64,000 nucleotides of DNA from assembly GCA_027257055.1 (NCBI GenBank), contig JAPVLO010000570.1:1750001-1814000 (forward strand). Direction: 5' to 3'. Origin of the DNA: Cephalopachus bancanus (Eukaryota > Chordata > Mammalia > Primates > Tarsiidae). This document shows, one piece after another, positions 54,735-64,000 of this stretch (within the stretch, counting starts at the first letter, position 1; every line of letters begins with the position of its first letter). Both the position numbers and the translations under genes were made by a program. The notes under the pieces were generated by a model. It had not been told where the DNA came from and did not search any database. It saw only the letters and a list, made by a program, of their open reading frames with translations.

Positions 54735-54990
54735 ACCAACTATTATCCATCAGATTGGCAAACATGAAAAGATTGATAATATACAGTAGCTTGGTAAAGG
54801 TATGTAGTAGCAGGCACACTCATACACTGCTAGTGGAAGCGTAAACTGGTTAAATCTTTTAGCCTGGCAATTTGGCAGTACCTGTCAACATATATGCATG
54901 TACTTGTGATTTAGCATTTTCTCATTTGGAATTTATCCTACATAGTGGTGAACGTTGTTTATTCCTATTTACAATGATATAACACTATAT
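54735..54990 (+). repeat. Old L1M, ORF2 end
   Basis: CCATCAGATTGGCAAACATG, CACTCATACACTGCTAGTGG followed by AAGCGTAAACTGG, and CCTGGCAATTTGGCAGTACC. Confidence 0.85.
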
Positions 54991-55735
54991 ATCATTTTGA
55001 TATTTTGCTAACCTTTGGGTTTTAAATTCATGTGGCCAAAAAAATAACTTCCCATATTAATAGCTATTTTGACATGTAGTACCATAGCAAAGATAATCTG
55101 TTCTTAAATAAAATACAATTTTTTCTCCCAAGATGACTTGAAAATTAAACATGTAAATGTATTTAAAAAAGGCTTATAGTAATTCAAGAATCGTGAAAGT
55201 TAGTAGTAGGAAGGCAGGGATGTTTGTTCACTGAACTATCCTAAGCATCTGAAAGAGTGCTTGTAATAGAATGTCAAAAAGGAGATCTATAACACTCTCC
55301 TCTGAAACCTTTCTTAGTACCATGGTCAACCTTTTTAAAAGGCCTTTTTCTCAAATGTGTTCTGGAAAAAGTAATTCTGCTGAATATTAAAAGGGGCTTC
55401 ATGATCAAATACATTTAGGGAGCAATTAAATTTAGATGGTTTCTTTACTGGTGTATCAAATATTTTATAAGTGCACATGTAAACTTGAAGATTTCATAAT
55501 AACTTTTAAACCACAGAACAAACTTTCAGAAACACTATGCTGGACTATTGGTCTGACCCAGAATGATATTTCGCAAGTTTTCATAGATGATGTGATTGTC
55601 CCATCATCAGCAGAACATACACACCAAAATGTTTTCTAGGATCAGTAACAAGTCAAATGGACCAAAATTATTACGTACTATTCCCAGATGTCAGTGGTAG
55701 TAACAGTTTATGATCTAGTAGTCACATAATTTTAT
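54991..55735. other. Unassigned upstream flank
   Basis: AT-rich, apparently unique. A 67-codon open stretch at 55,436-55,639 has no recognisable homology. Confidence 0.5.
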
Positions 55736-55775
<40 letters not shown>

Positions 55776-55787
55776 ACACACACACAC

Positions 55788-55841
<54 letters not shown>

Positions 55842-55852
55842 ACATACACATA
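55736..55852. repeat. CA microsatellite
   Basis: Two long CA runs separated by CACCACATACACAC-type interruptions. Confidence 0.98.
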
Positions 55853-57130
55853 GAATTCACTACCACGGAATCTCATTGTCACTATATTGTAAACAACCAA
55901 ACCAACCAGACACTGCAAGTATATCAGATGGACCACTGGTACCCTGAGTTCTTTAAGAGAGCCTTTTAGAAAATAGCTACATCTGTATGAATGCGTATCT
56001 CTTAAGACCTTGAAAATTAGGCAATAATAATTCAGGAAATAGATTATTAATACTTTATTACAAGATTCCGACTTATAAAGACAAGTTTTTTAACTCAGAA
56101 CTAGTGTTAGAGCTTGCTTTAACACTAAATTAAAAATTTTGTCTCTAAGCCTGTATTTACTAGCACAAATACTCTGAACAATAAAGCATAGCTAAAAAAG
56201 GAGAAATTTCAGTATACTGGAGAATACCTCAAATTACATGAACTAGTACTTTTGTGATCACACAAACTTCTTAAGGCGTTTGACAGCATATCCAGATAAA
56301 GTTAACCTAAACTTTTGAATTTCAAACATGTACAATTACTATTCCATCATACCATTTTCTGTTTATAAAATTCAGATTGAGTTCATTTATTTCCATCTTT
56401 AAAAGATAATCAATGTCATGATAGCAATCATTTCCACTGTATTAGAAACATGTTTTAAATGCTAGTTTTAGTAACAAAACGATTATTTGTACTACTGTAT
56501 TTGTCAGCTTATTCAATACAGAGAGATGCAGAACACATTTGAATTTTTCATAGTCCTTGCAAAACAAAACAAAACAAAAAACAATGAATAATTTTGTGGG
56601 AAATTCATGAAACTTATGTAGAGAGTCTTGCTGTTCTTTCAGCTGTTTAATTGTAATGTCATAGTAACAGAAAGCAGCATACCCAATTCTGCATGGATGA
56701 ATAGGCACATTCAATAAGGAAAATTTAACAGAGTAAATCAAACACTGGATTAAACATTTTCTGCATAACAGACCACAAAATGGGCATTCATTTTACCAAT
56801 GGATCCTTGGCATTAGAAGCAAATAGAAGTGCACACCAACATAATTAAACTGAATATTCAGTGGCCTGATTGCAAAGTTTCCCAATATTTTATCGAACTA
56901 ACATCCAGTTAATTAGAATTGCCTAAACATATTCAAGCACACACACTGAAAAAATTAAGTACAAACGCTATTAATTTGCATTTCATCATTCAATAAATTA
57001 ATTTGTTTTCTTCTGTTTTATTATCCCTAAAGTTTGAATATAGTAAACTTTTTGTATGGCTGCACAAAGTAAAAAGTTCAAACACACGAAGTCTGTAATA
57101 CAGAATGGTTCACATTTAATTGCATTTGAC
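55853..57130. other. Unassigned upstream flank
   Basis: 1.3 kb AT-rich. No family, no gene recognised. Confidence 0.5.
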
Positions 57131-57440
57131 TTTCCTTTTTTTTTTTTTTTTTTTTGAGTTGTAGTCTCACTCTGTCACCCAGGCTGTAGTGCCGTGGCAT
57201 GCTCACAGCCATCACAACTTCGACCCGCTGGGCTCAGGTAATCCTTCCACCTCAACTTTCCATGTAGCTGGGACTACAGGCGCACACCACCAGGCCCAGC
57301 CAATTTTTTGCTTTATTGTAGAGAAAAGGTCTCTCTAAGTTGCCCAGGCTGGTCTCGAACCCCTGGACTCAGAAAATCCTCTCACCTCCACCTCCCTAAG
57401 TGCTGGGATTACAGGCGTGAGATACCACACCTGGCATGAT
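57131..57440 (-). mobile_element. Lineage-specific Alu, intermediate type
   Basis: A 20-T run, GAGTTGTAGTCTCACTCTGT, GCCGTGGCATGCTCACAGCC, GCTTTATTGTAGAGAAAAGG and GGGATTACAGGCGTGAGATA. Confidence 0.95.
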
Positions 57441-59045
57441 TTTTCACTTTTGATAAGATAAAATTCTTATTTAAAGAAATATTTTAGTCTCAAAGGGTGA
57501 ACTAATTCCTGTAAATTTGCTGACAAAACCTCAGCTCAGAGTTTATTACAAGAAATAAAACATAATTCATTACATGGCTATTCATAGCAAAATTTTTAAA
57601 TAGTTTACTATTTTTTTACAAATAGTTTCTCCTATTATTTTTTGTTTTACTAGTTATGTTTGTTTTTACTATAACACATTCATGTTTTATTTTAATGCAA
57701 AAACATTTTAAATTAGTTTTTATTAAGAAATGATTGAATACTTCACGATTCAGAGCTTTTTGTTCTCTCTAATCTTCAAGGATAATGTTTTATTAAGTTT
57801 ATGTACGACTCAAACTATTAGGAATAGAAAGAATCACTTCATACTTGGAATAAATTTGTGATAAGTTTGAAATATAATGGGATCACTTGAACTGTATTTT
57901 ATGTTCTATGCAGGTAGATAATAGGAGTTTGGAAAGCAATAGATGACATGCCTACTAAAAAGCAGGGATTGTTTCTGTATTTCTGTAAATTTGATGTCTA
58001 CCATTATCATAGTACCTTCTCATAGTACCTTCTCTGTATTTCCCACAGTCTTCCCAAAAGTCAGTGGCTGTGTTTTAAATACCACATGAATTCAAGCCTC
58101 TAACCACAGTTGATTGGAGGTCAGAGAAGAAAACCAACCAAAGAGACTCTATGGATTCCAAAGATCTATGCCTAGATTTACAGCCTGTTGTAAAGAGATA
58201 ATCTGGGTCGATCAGATTACTTTTCCAGGAAATTCTTTAAAAATGATATAGAAGATGCAGGATAATAGAAGCTTAAAGAAAAGGATTGAGATTCGCCTTG
58301 ACATAAAGTAGGCTAGAGTAACCATTGTATGATGCATCCATTTTGTATATGAGCCACGGTTAAGATGAATACCAGAGAAAGTCAACTGACAGAGAGAAAG
58401 GAGAGTAGAGCAGACCTTCATAAAGATGAACAGTTACCATGAGAACAAGGGCAAGTTCCTCTTTTGTGAGAGAATAGTTGCACTCTTGGTCCATGAAGAG
58501 TGACTATGTTTTGTTTTCTATCCTTAGATTCCTGCAAATTCCGTGTGTCCTTATAATAGCACCCACTTTTCTTAGCTAGCCAGGGTGAGCACTGCAAGCA
58601 AACGAGTTTTGATTAAAAGGTTTTAAAACATGCATGTATCCAAGCACACAGATGGTTCTCTACAGATTGTTTCTTAACCTAAAAATTACTGCTGTAAAAG
58701 GTTTTTTAAAATCACTATTTATAATCAAGAAACCACAGGCTGTGAGCAGATCTTAAGGCATGATCTATCTACACCTTACCTTCAATTTAGGTCATAGCAA
58801 AATTATTCCAGGCAGTTAGAAAAATATATTTTAATTTGAAGACCTCTGAAGTATATTTTATTATTTTTTTGCCAATTTCTTCATTGTTAAGAGACTCTTC
58901 CACTGAACTATCAGTTTATACAATTTTTAGTATTAAATTTGGAGTTCCAAGTTATAAATTAGCATCATATTAATATCACATCATGAAATGATTAAAAATA
59001 AAACAACTAAAGTCAATTCAGCCTAGCATTTAAAACCTTTCATAC
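57441..59045. other. Unassigned upstream flank
   Basis: 1.6 kb. The part 58,040-58,500 (AGTCAGTGGCTGTGTTTTAA, AGAGTAACCATTGTATGATG) could be an old MER element but I cannot name it. No gene. Confidence 0.45.
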
Positions 59046-59158
59046 AATGGTTAATACATATATTGTATCATATATTATATATACATATATTATATATGTT
59101 ACAATATATGTATATATGACATATATATGTATATATGATATATGATATATATAATATC
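59046..59158. repeat. AT-rich palindromic microsatellite
   Basis: TATATTGTATCATATATTATA and many TATATG/CATATA units that are largely self-complementary. Confidence 0.9.
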
Positions 59159-59379
59159 ATTCACAGTGGGTCAACTGGGCTCCTTTGGCTTTGCAGAGAA
59201 GAAAAGAAATTGTCACTGTGAGAAATGTTACAGCACTAGCAAAACACATGAAAATAGAAAACACATTAATAGTGAAACTTCATTTGCAGTTCTAATTGCC
59301 CTATAGAAGTATATACATTACTAATTTTCATTAAGATAGAAAAAATAGAAAACATGGCAGCCAGGCACCAAGATGGTTC

Positions 59380-59777
59380 CCATGGTCCTCTCATCTTGGC
59401 ATTAATCCCCTTACATAGTCCCCTCCCACATCAAACCAGGTGACCTGTGTACAAATAAGGTTTTGTAAAAATGATTGAGTGTGACTTCAAAGGGTAGGTC
59501 ACTTAAGAACTTTGGTGTTTCCACTTTACTCTTTCTGGGATCACTCACTTTGAGAAAAGCCAGCTGCCAGTTTATAAGGACGCTCAAGCAACTTTATAGA
59601 GAGGTCTCTGTGGCAAGACCTTCAACGTACATGCAGCAAGAAACAAAGACTTCCTGCCAACAGCCATGTGTGTGAGTGTTCTTGGAAGCAGATCATCCAG
59701 TCCCAGTTAAACTTTCAGATGACTACAACTTCAGCTAACGTCTTGACTGTAGCCATGTAAGAGACTCTAAGACAAGT
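59380..59777 (+). mobile_element. MaLR-type (MLT1-like) LTR, first part
   Basis: TCCTCTCATCTTGGCATTAA, GATCACTCACTTTGAGAAAAG followed by CCAGCTGCCAGTTTATAAGG, CCTGCCAACAGCCATGTGTG, and CTTTCAGATGACTACAACTT followed by AACGTCTTGACTGTAGCC. This is the order of an ancient ERVL-MaLR LTR as I recall it. Non-coding solo-type remnant, interrupted by an L1 tail. Confidence 0.8.
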
Positions 59778-60045
59778 CTATAATACTCAGTGATCTATCA
59801 GAAAGAAAGAACTGAGTACCACATGTTCTCACTCATAAGCAGACCCTGAACATTTACCATAATAATATAGGAAAGGGATTGGCAATAGCCAGTAACCGTG
59901 GGGGAAGTGGGGGACACATAAGGTCAATAAGAGTACCTGATCTCAAACCAGAAGTGAGGACCAAAGGGAGGCCCAAACTTTACCTGTACGTTTACCACTT
60001 GTACACCTAATTCTAAATTGTATTTCACATTTTTAAAATAAAAAA
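59778..60045 (+). mobile_element. Short L1 tail of the lineage-specific family, inserted in the LTR
   Basis: CTATAATACTCAGTGATCTA, GTTCTCACTCATAAGCAGAC, a G-rich patch at 59,898-59,911, TACCTGATCTCAAACCAGAA and CACATTTTTAAAATAAAAA. Same 3' UTR variant as 46,285-46,705. Confidence 0.92.
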
Positions 60046-60178
60046 GAGTCACTAAGGCAGGACCATTCAGATAAATTGCTCCTGAATTACTGACCCACAT
60101 AAACTGTGAGATAATAAATGTGCATTACATTAAGACACTAAGCTTTAGAATGATTTCTTGTTCAGCAACAGACAGCAT
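60046..60178 (+). mobile_element. MaLR-type LTR, second part
   Basis: TTGCTCCTGAATTACTGACCC followed by ACATAAACTGTGAGATAATAA and GACACTAAGCTTTAG: the last third of the LTR after the inserted L1 tail. Confidence 0.85.
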
Positions 60179-60590
60179 GTAGGGGAAAAAAGCACTATAA
60201 TCCATCTGAAGATGATATTCCAACCATACTGTCTCATGGAGAGAATTGCCACTGCTGCATCCAAGAAATATATGCCCCCATCCTATCCCAAATGTTTTAG
60301 TCAAGTCAAGGCTTAATATCACTTTTCCAGGTTTATCTAGCCACTACTAACTCTCCTACCTATACTCTATAGTCTAGCAAAACTGTTCTATTTTACTCTT
60401 CCCTGAATGTTTATATGCTTACCTGTCATTGTTCATTGTTTCCTCTGTATTTGATGAAAAGCATTCTTTTTTCTTGTATTTTATGTAAAAATCATACACT
60501 TCCTTCAAAATTCCCCTTATCTGCCATTTGCTTCATGCAGCTTTACTGATCTCCCAAACTAGATATTTCTTTTCTTCTTCAGCCCTTTAT
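60179..60590 (+). repeat. Unassigned, then probable L2 fragment
   Basis: From about 60,395 (CTTCCCTGAATGTTTATATG, CCTTCAAAATTCCCCTTATC, CTGATCTCCCAAAC) the sequence resembles L2 3' UTR. Before that, nothing recognised. Confidence 0.45.
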
Positions 60591-61690
60591 TGGTCAGGGC
60601 TATTTAGCTGCAAGTGATAGAATCCCAACTCGAATTAGCTCAAGCCAAAAGGGCATTTTTTTATATTGGTTCACATAACTGGGATAGCTAAGGGTGGAGG
60701 TGGCTTAAGCATGCCTGGATCATGAATCTCAATGTCATCGTTTCTCTCTTCCTTCCTTCTTTCCTTCCTTCCTCGCTCCCTCTTTCCCTCTCTTCCTTCC
60801 TCCCTCCCTACCTCCCTCCTTCCCTACCTCCCTCCTTCCTTCTTTCCTCTCTCCCCCCCCACCGCTTCCTTCCTCCCTCCATCCCTACTTCCTTCCTCTC
60901 CCTCTCTCCATCTCTTGGTCCTGCTTTCCTGATTCCCTGCGAAGGAATTGGTTTCATTCCATAGGCAGTTTCTTTAATTGTCTGGGAAAACAGCTGTTGG
61001 AAACACACCCTGAAATTCTTAGTTATTTCAAAACTTCAACGCCTCTCTCTCCAGGTCCATAAATTAGGGAGGACTTCAATTGTTCTTATCTATCAGGGTC
61101 CTAGCAGGAATTGAGGGCACACACAACCTGGGTAATTGTTGGCAGGGTTTGGGGAAGACAACAAAAAATTGTGCAGCCATAATTACAAAAGAGAGCTGTC
61201 ATCAGCCCTAAGCCAGAAAGGGTAAGGGATAGGAATGGTTATCTGAGTCCAGGGAGGTTGGTTGTATAGAGAAGGCCACTTGACAGGTGTTGTGATTTCA
61301 GTAGCAGGATGTAACCAATTTACAGCAACCTTGCAAAGAAAGAACCACAGGAATACATTTTCTGAATTCATTTTCCTCCCTTCTTTTATTCTCTCTCCAA
61401 GGTTCTCCATTGGACAAATCCAAAAAGAAGACAGAGAAAATAAATCTATTGATGTGTTTCATAAAGGTCAGCCTCCCAGCGATCAGAAAAGAGTAAGAAA
61501 AGGGTAGATAATAGATCTGGAGGAACAAAGAAAAAATATCCAGGACATTCCACTTGGGTCATGTGCCCACATATAAATCAATCACTATGGCATAGGACAG
61601 TTTAGTCTAATTGGTCAGCTCAAGTCACATGGTTACTTGAAGGGTTGGCATTAGATGAGGCAAGATAAAACAATGATTAACAGGACTTTC
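60591..61690. repeat. Ancient eutherian repeat with expanded polypyrimidine tract
   Basis: GCTGCAAGTGATAGAATCCC, AACTCGAATTAGCTCAAGCC, TTATATTGGTTCACATAACTG and, near the end, CACTTGGGTCATGTGCCCAC followed by AATCAATCACTATGG are landmarks of a dispersed mammalian repeat whose name I cannot give. The middle part is stretched by the tract at 60,741-60,915. Confidence 0.6.
60741..60915. repeat. Polypyrimidine (CCTT/CCCT) tract
   Basis: About 170 bp almost purely C and T (TTCCTTCCTTCT, CCTCCCTACCTCC) with few interruptions; purine on the other strand. Confidence 0.97.
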
Positions 61691-61970
61691 AGAACTATAG
61701 ATTGGCACAGGGATAGCACTCCAAAATAAGTAATACTGTATAATTTGTCCAATGCAAGCCCAGTGCCGATTTAGACCTTTTTAGGGAGCACTTATTGAAG
61801 TCAATCTTACATTATAGTCAGTTCTGACTTTATTTCTCTTATATGCTAGATTGAAAGCTCCTAAAGAACACAACTTGCTTTTTCTTGTCTTTGAGTCCCC
61901 TGTAGCATCTATCACAATATCTGGACAATTCTTAAATAAAGTTAGTGAATATTCAGTTGAAATATTTTTG
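61691..61970 (+). repeat. L2 3' fragment
   Basis: From 61,795: CTTATATGCTAGATTGAAAG followed by CTCCTAAAGAACACAAC, CCTGTAGCATCTATCACAAT and TCTGGACAATTCTTAAATAA. The first 100 bp were not assigned. Confidence 0.8.
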
Positions 61971-62711
61971 TTGAAGTATTTTGGGAACAGTTAATAAATA
62001 TGTAAAGTAAAACTCTTATTTTCATTATTTTTTCAGAAGTTTCATATATTTTTCAAGTTGGCTCAGAGATGTCTTTTTAAAATCCATGAAAATGATTATT
62101 GGTTGGTTGGTTTTTTTTCTCTTACAATAAGTTATAGCAGAACTTGCATCTTAGGTACAGATGCCCTTATCTTTATGTAACATGATGTTAGGACTAACAG
62201 TTTGTCAGATTTTCTTAGCTGGAAATTCTGACTCCCAACCTACATTTCCTGCACATACATAGAAGCATCATATATTTATGGCTGCTTGTTTCTAGGCATT
62301 TAGGCCTACTAAAAAGTTGACTTGAACTTTGCCATAGATGTTAAATAGTGATGAAGTTGAGAGAGATAAAATATACCACAACCAAGTGATATTTCTCCTA
62401 GTGGAATCCTAAAATGCTTAAATTACATTACCATAGTTAACTGGAAAAATCATTAATTTCCTTAATTATAGTGAAAAATATTTTTGTTTTAATAAAATAA
62501 CATATCTGTGCAAATTTCATACTAATAACATGGTTTGACTTGCTGAAATGTAATGCTGACAGAATTTTGCATAAAATCTAATACATATTACTTTAAGATC
62601 ATCAAAAAAGGACATCAACTTTTGTAACTAAAATGATAAGTTGGTCATTGCTTTTCACTTACAAGCTGTCTGGCTCCATTAGATCTATTCTTAGAATAAG
62701 AAATAGTGTCA
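61971..62711. other. Unassigned upstream flank
   Basis: AT-rich, nothing recognised. Confidence 0.5.
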
Positions 62712-62858
62712 CGGGCCAGGCATAGTGGTTCATGTGTATAATCCTAGTTCTTTAGGAGGCTAAGGGTGAGAGGATTACTGGAGTCCAAGAGTTTGAGAGC
62801 AGCCTGGGCAACACAGTGAGACCTTGTCTCTACTTAAAAAAGAAAAGAAAAAAGAAAA
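62712..62858 (+). mobile_element. Free left Alu monomer (FLAM-like)
   Basis: GGGCCAGGCATAGTGGTTCA to CTTGTCTCTACTTAAAAAAG. Direct repeats AAGAAATAGTGTCA (62698-62711) and AAGAAACAGTGTCA (62859-62872) bracket a single monomer with an A/G tail, so it inserted as a monomer. Confidence 0.92.
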
Positions 62859-62872
62859 AAGAAACAGTGTCA

Positions 62873-63125
62873 TGGTAGTTGAGGCATGAATCCTGTGGAA
62901 AATATTTGTGACAACAATCATGCAACTTACAGTTGTGAGAAGATGTGCAAGCACAGATATAAAATGAGCTAACTTTGGATTTGTCACAACTCAAAAGAAT
63001 GAAAAAAGAAAAAAACACTTCAGTTTAGAAATGTTCTCAAAGCTATTCTTTTTATATACTCGATTTCACATATGCACATAATTACAAACATTGTAAGCCT
63101 TTTATTTTCCTGTTTGAGAAACAGT
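62873..63125. other. Unassigned
   Basis: Nothing recognised. Confidence 0.5.
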
Positions 63126-63645
63126 GATGATCAATTTTGTGTGTCAGTTTGACTGAGTTAAGGGATTCCCAGATATCTAATTTAGCATTATTGCTATGTG
63201 TGTCTGTGAATGTGTTTTTGGACGAGATTAACATTTGAATTGATGGACTAAGTAACGCACATGGCCCTCCCCAGTGTGCACAGGCATCATCCAATTCATT
63301 GAGGATCTGAATAGAACAAAAAGGCAGAGGAAAGTTGGATTCACCCTTCCGTTGTCTGATGGCTTGAGCTGAAACATCAACCTCTGCCCTCAGAGTGCCT
63401 GATTCTCAGGAATTCAGACTCAGACTGCAATCTACACCAAAAACTCTCCAGTTCTTCAGCCTTTGGACTATGACACCAGTTTTCCTGGTTTTCCAGCTTG
63501 CAGATGGCAGATTATGGGACTTCTCAGACTCCATAATTGCACAAAACAATACCATGGTAGAACAAATATCTTGATCTATTTATTGATATACTTATACGTG
63601 CCTCCTATTGATATTGTTTCTCTGGAGAACACTAATACAGAAAAC
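63126..63645 (+). repeat. Ancient interspersed repeat (about 520 bp)
   Basis: TTTGTGTGTCAGTTTGACTG, GAGATTAACATTTGAATTGATGG-like block, GTTCTTCAGCCTTTGGACTA, CAGATGGCAGATTATGGGAC followed by TTCTCAGACTCCATAATTGC, and GTTTCTCTGGAGAACACTAA followed by TACAG. I recognise the order as a widespread eutherian repeat but cannot give the name. Confidence 0.7.
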
Positions 63646-63724
63646 ATCAAACAGCTTCTAAAAAAATATTTTTAATGTGCCATCAATCCTCAATCATACT
63701 TTTCTTATGATACAAAATCATAGG

Positions 63725-63848
63725 TTTTTTGTTTGTTTTGTAGAAATGTATGTTGTCAAGGCTAGACTTGAATTCCTGGCCTCAAGTGATCCTCTAGCCT
63801 CATCCTCTGAAAGTGCTGTGATTACAGGCATGAGCCACCATGCCTGAT
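63725..63848 (-). mobile_element. Alu monomer fragment
   Basis: GTTTTGTAGAAATGTATGTTG, CTTGAATTCCTGGCCTCAAG and AGCCACCATGCCTGATTACA: one monomer, old. Confidence 0.88.
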
Positions 63849-64000
63849 TACAGCTTTTTTAAGTTCTTGTTCAAGGGGTCCAACTTATAGTAGGCCTTTC
63901 AGCTTCTTCTTCAATATCTTTTTATTTTATAATGTTTTTATTCAGTTCTTTCTTTTCTTCTTCTCATTTTATCTTTCCCCAATCTCATGTGGCACATTTC
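63849..64000. other. Unassigned to the window edge
   Basis: T-rich, nothing recognised. Confidence 0.5.

Noticed and set aside
59380..60178. MaLR LTR as part of a complete endogenous retrovirus
   Set aside because: Only one LTR is present; no gag, pol or env-like sequence adjoins it.
60722..60964. Frames of Ser, Pro and Leu repeats
   Set aside because: They translate the polypyrimidine tract.

Overview
The window is mammalian nuclear DNA from a primate. It holds about thirty dimeric, 7SL-derived Alu elements, L1 and L2 LINEs, MIRs and old DNA transposons. The youngest Alus carry an unusual set of differences: 'GGCTCAGCCTGTAATCCC', 'CAATAAATC' before the right monomer, and an 'ACTCCAACTC' end. 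They are neither the strepsirrhine type nor anthropoid AluS/AluY. With a matching L1 3' end found at six loci, this suggests a tarsier. That species call is an inference.

The host gene is CHM (Rab escort protein 1, REP-1), on the minus strand. Exon 1 (49692-49740) starts at the ATG and encodes MADSLPSEFDVIVIGT plus the first base of the next codon. Exon 2 (28778-28844, 67 bp) continues in phase with [22 protein letters not shown]. Splice sites are intact and intron 1 is 20,847 bp. I found no exon 3, so positions 1-28777 are taken as part of intron 2, and sequence above about 49,900 as upstream flank. The promoter carries a ZNF143/Staf-type ACTACAA element, a YY1-type site over the start codon and an E-box, with a GATA/GA microsatellite just upstream. 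CHM is X-linked in humans, which fits the high LINE load.

Intron 2 part (1-28777): a TGGA minisatellite; Alus (some nested); L1 and HAL1-like fragments; a 1.2-kb Hsmar1-like mariner (5904-7106); an older L1 (7107-11877 plus 18835-19133) split by an Alu, which is itself split by a 6.8-kb full-length L1 (12023-18805); L2 copies; and two internally deleted mariners of another family in opposite orientation (21138-21588, 23432-24326). Intron 1 (28845-49691): Alus, MIRs, old L1M pieces, a GT repeat and long stretches I cannot assign. Upstream flank (49861-64000): L2, MIR, L1M, a MaLR-type LTR split by an L1 tail, CA and polypyrimidine repeats.

The only functional protein-coding sequence I can support is the two CHM exons. 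Every transposon reading frame is broken. I found no RNA gene, CRISPR array, operon or defence system. The more unusual signals are the mariner pair, the T-arm-like hairpin in the young Alus, and the inverted Alus flanking CHM exon 2.
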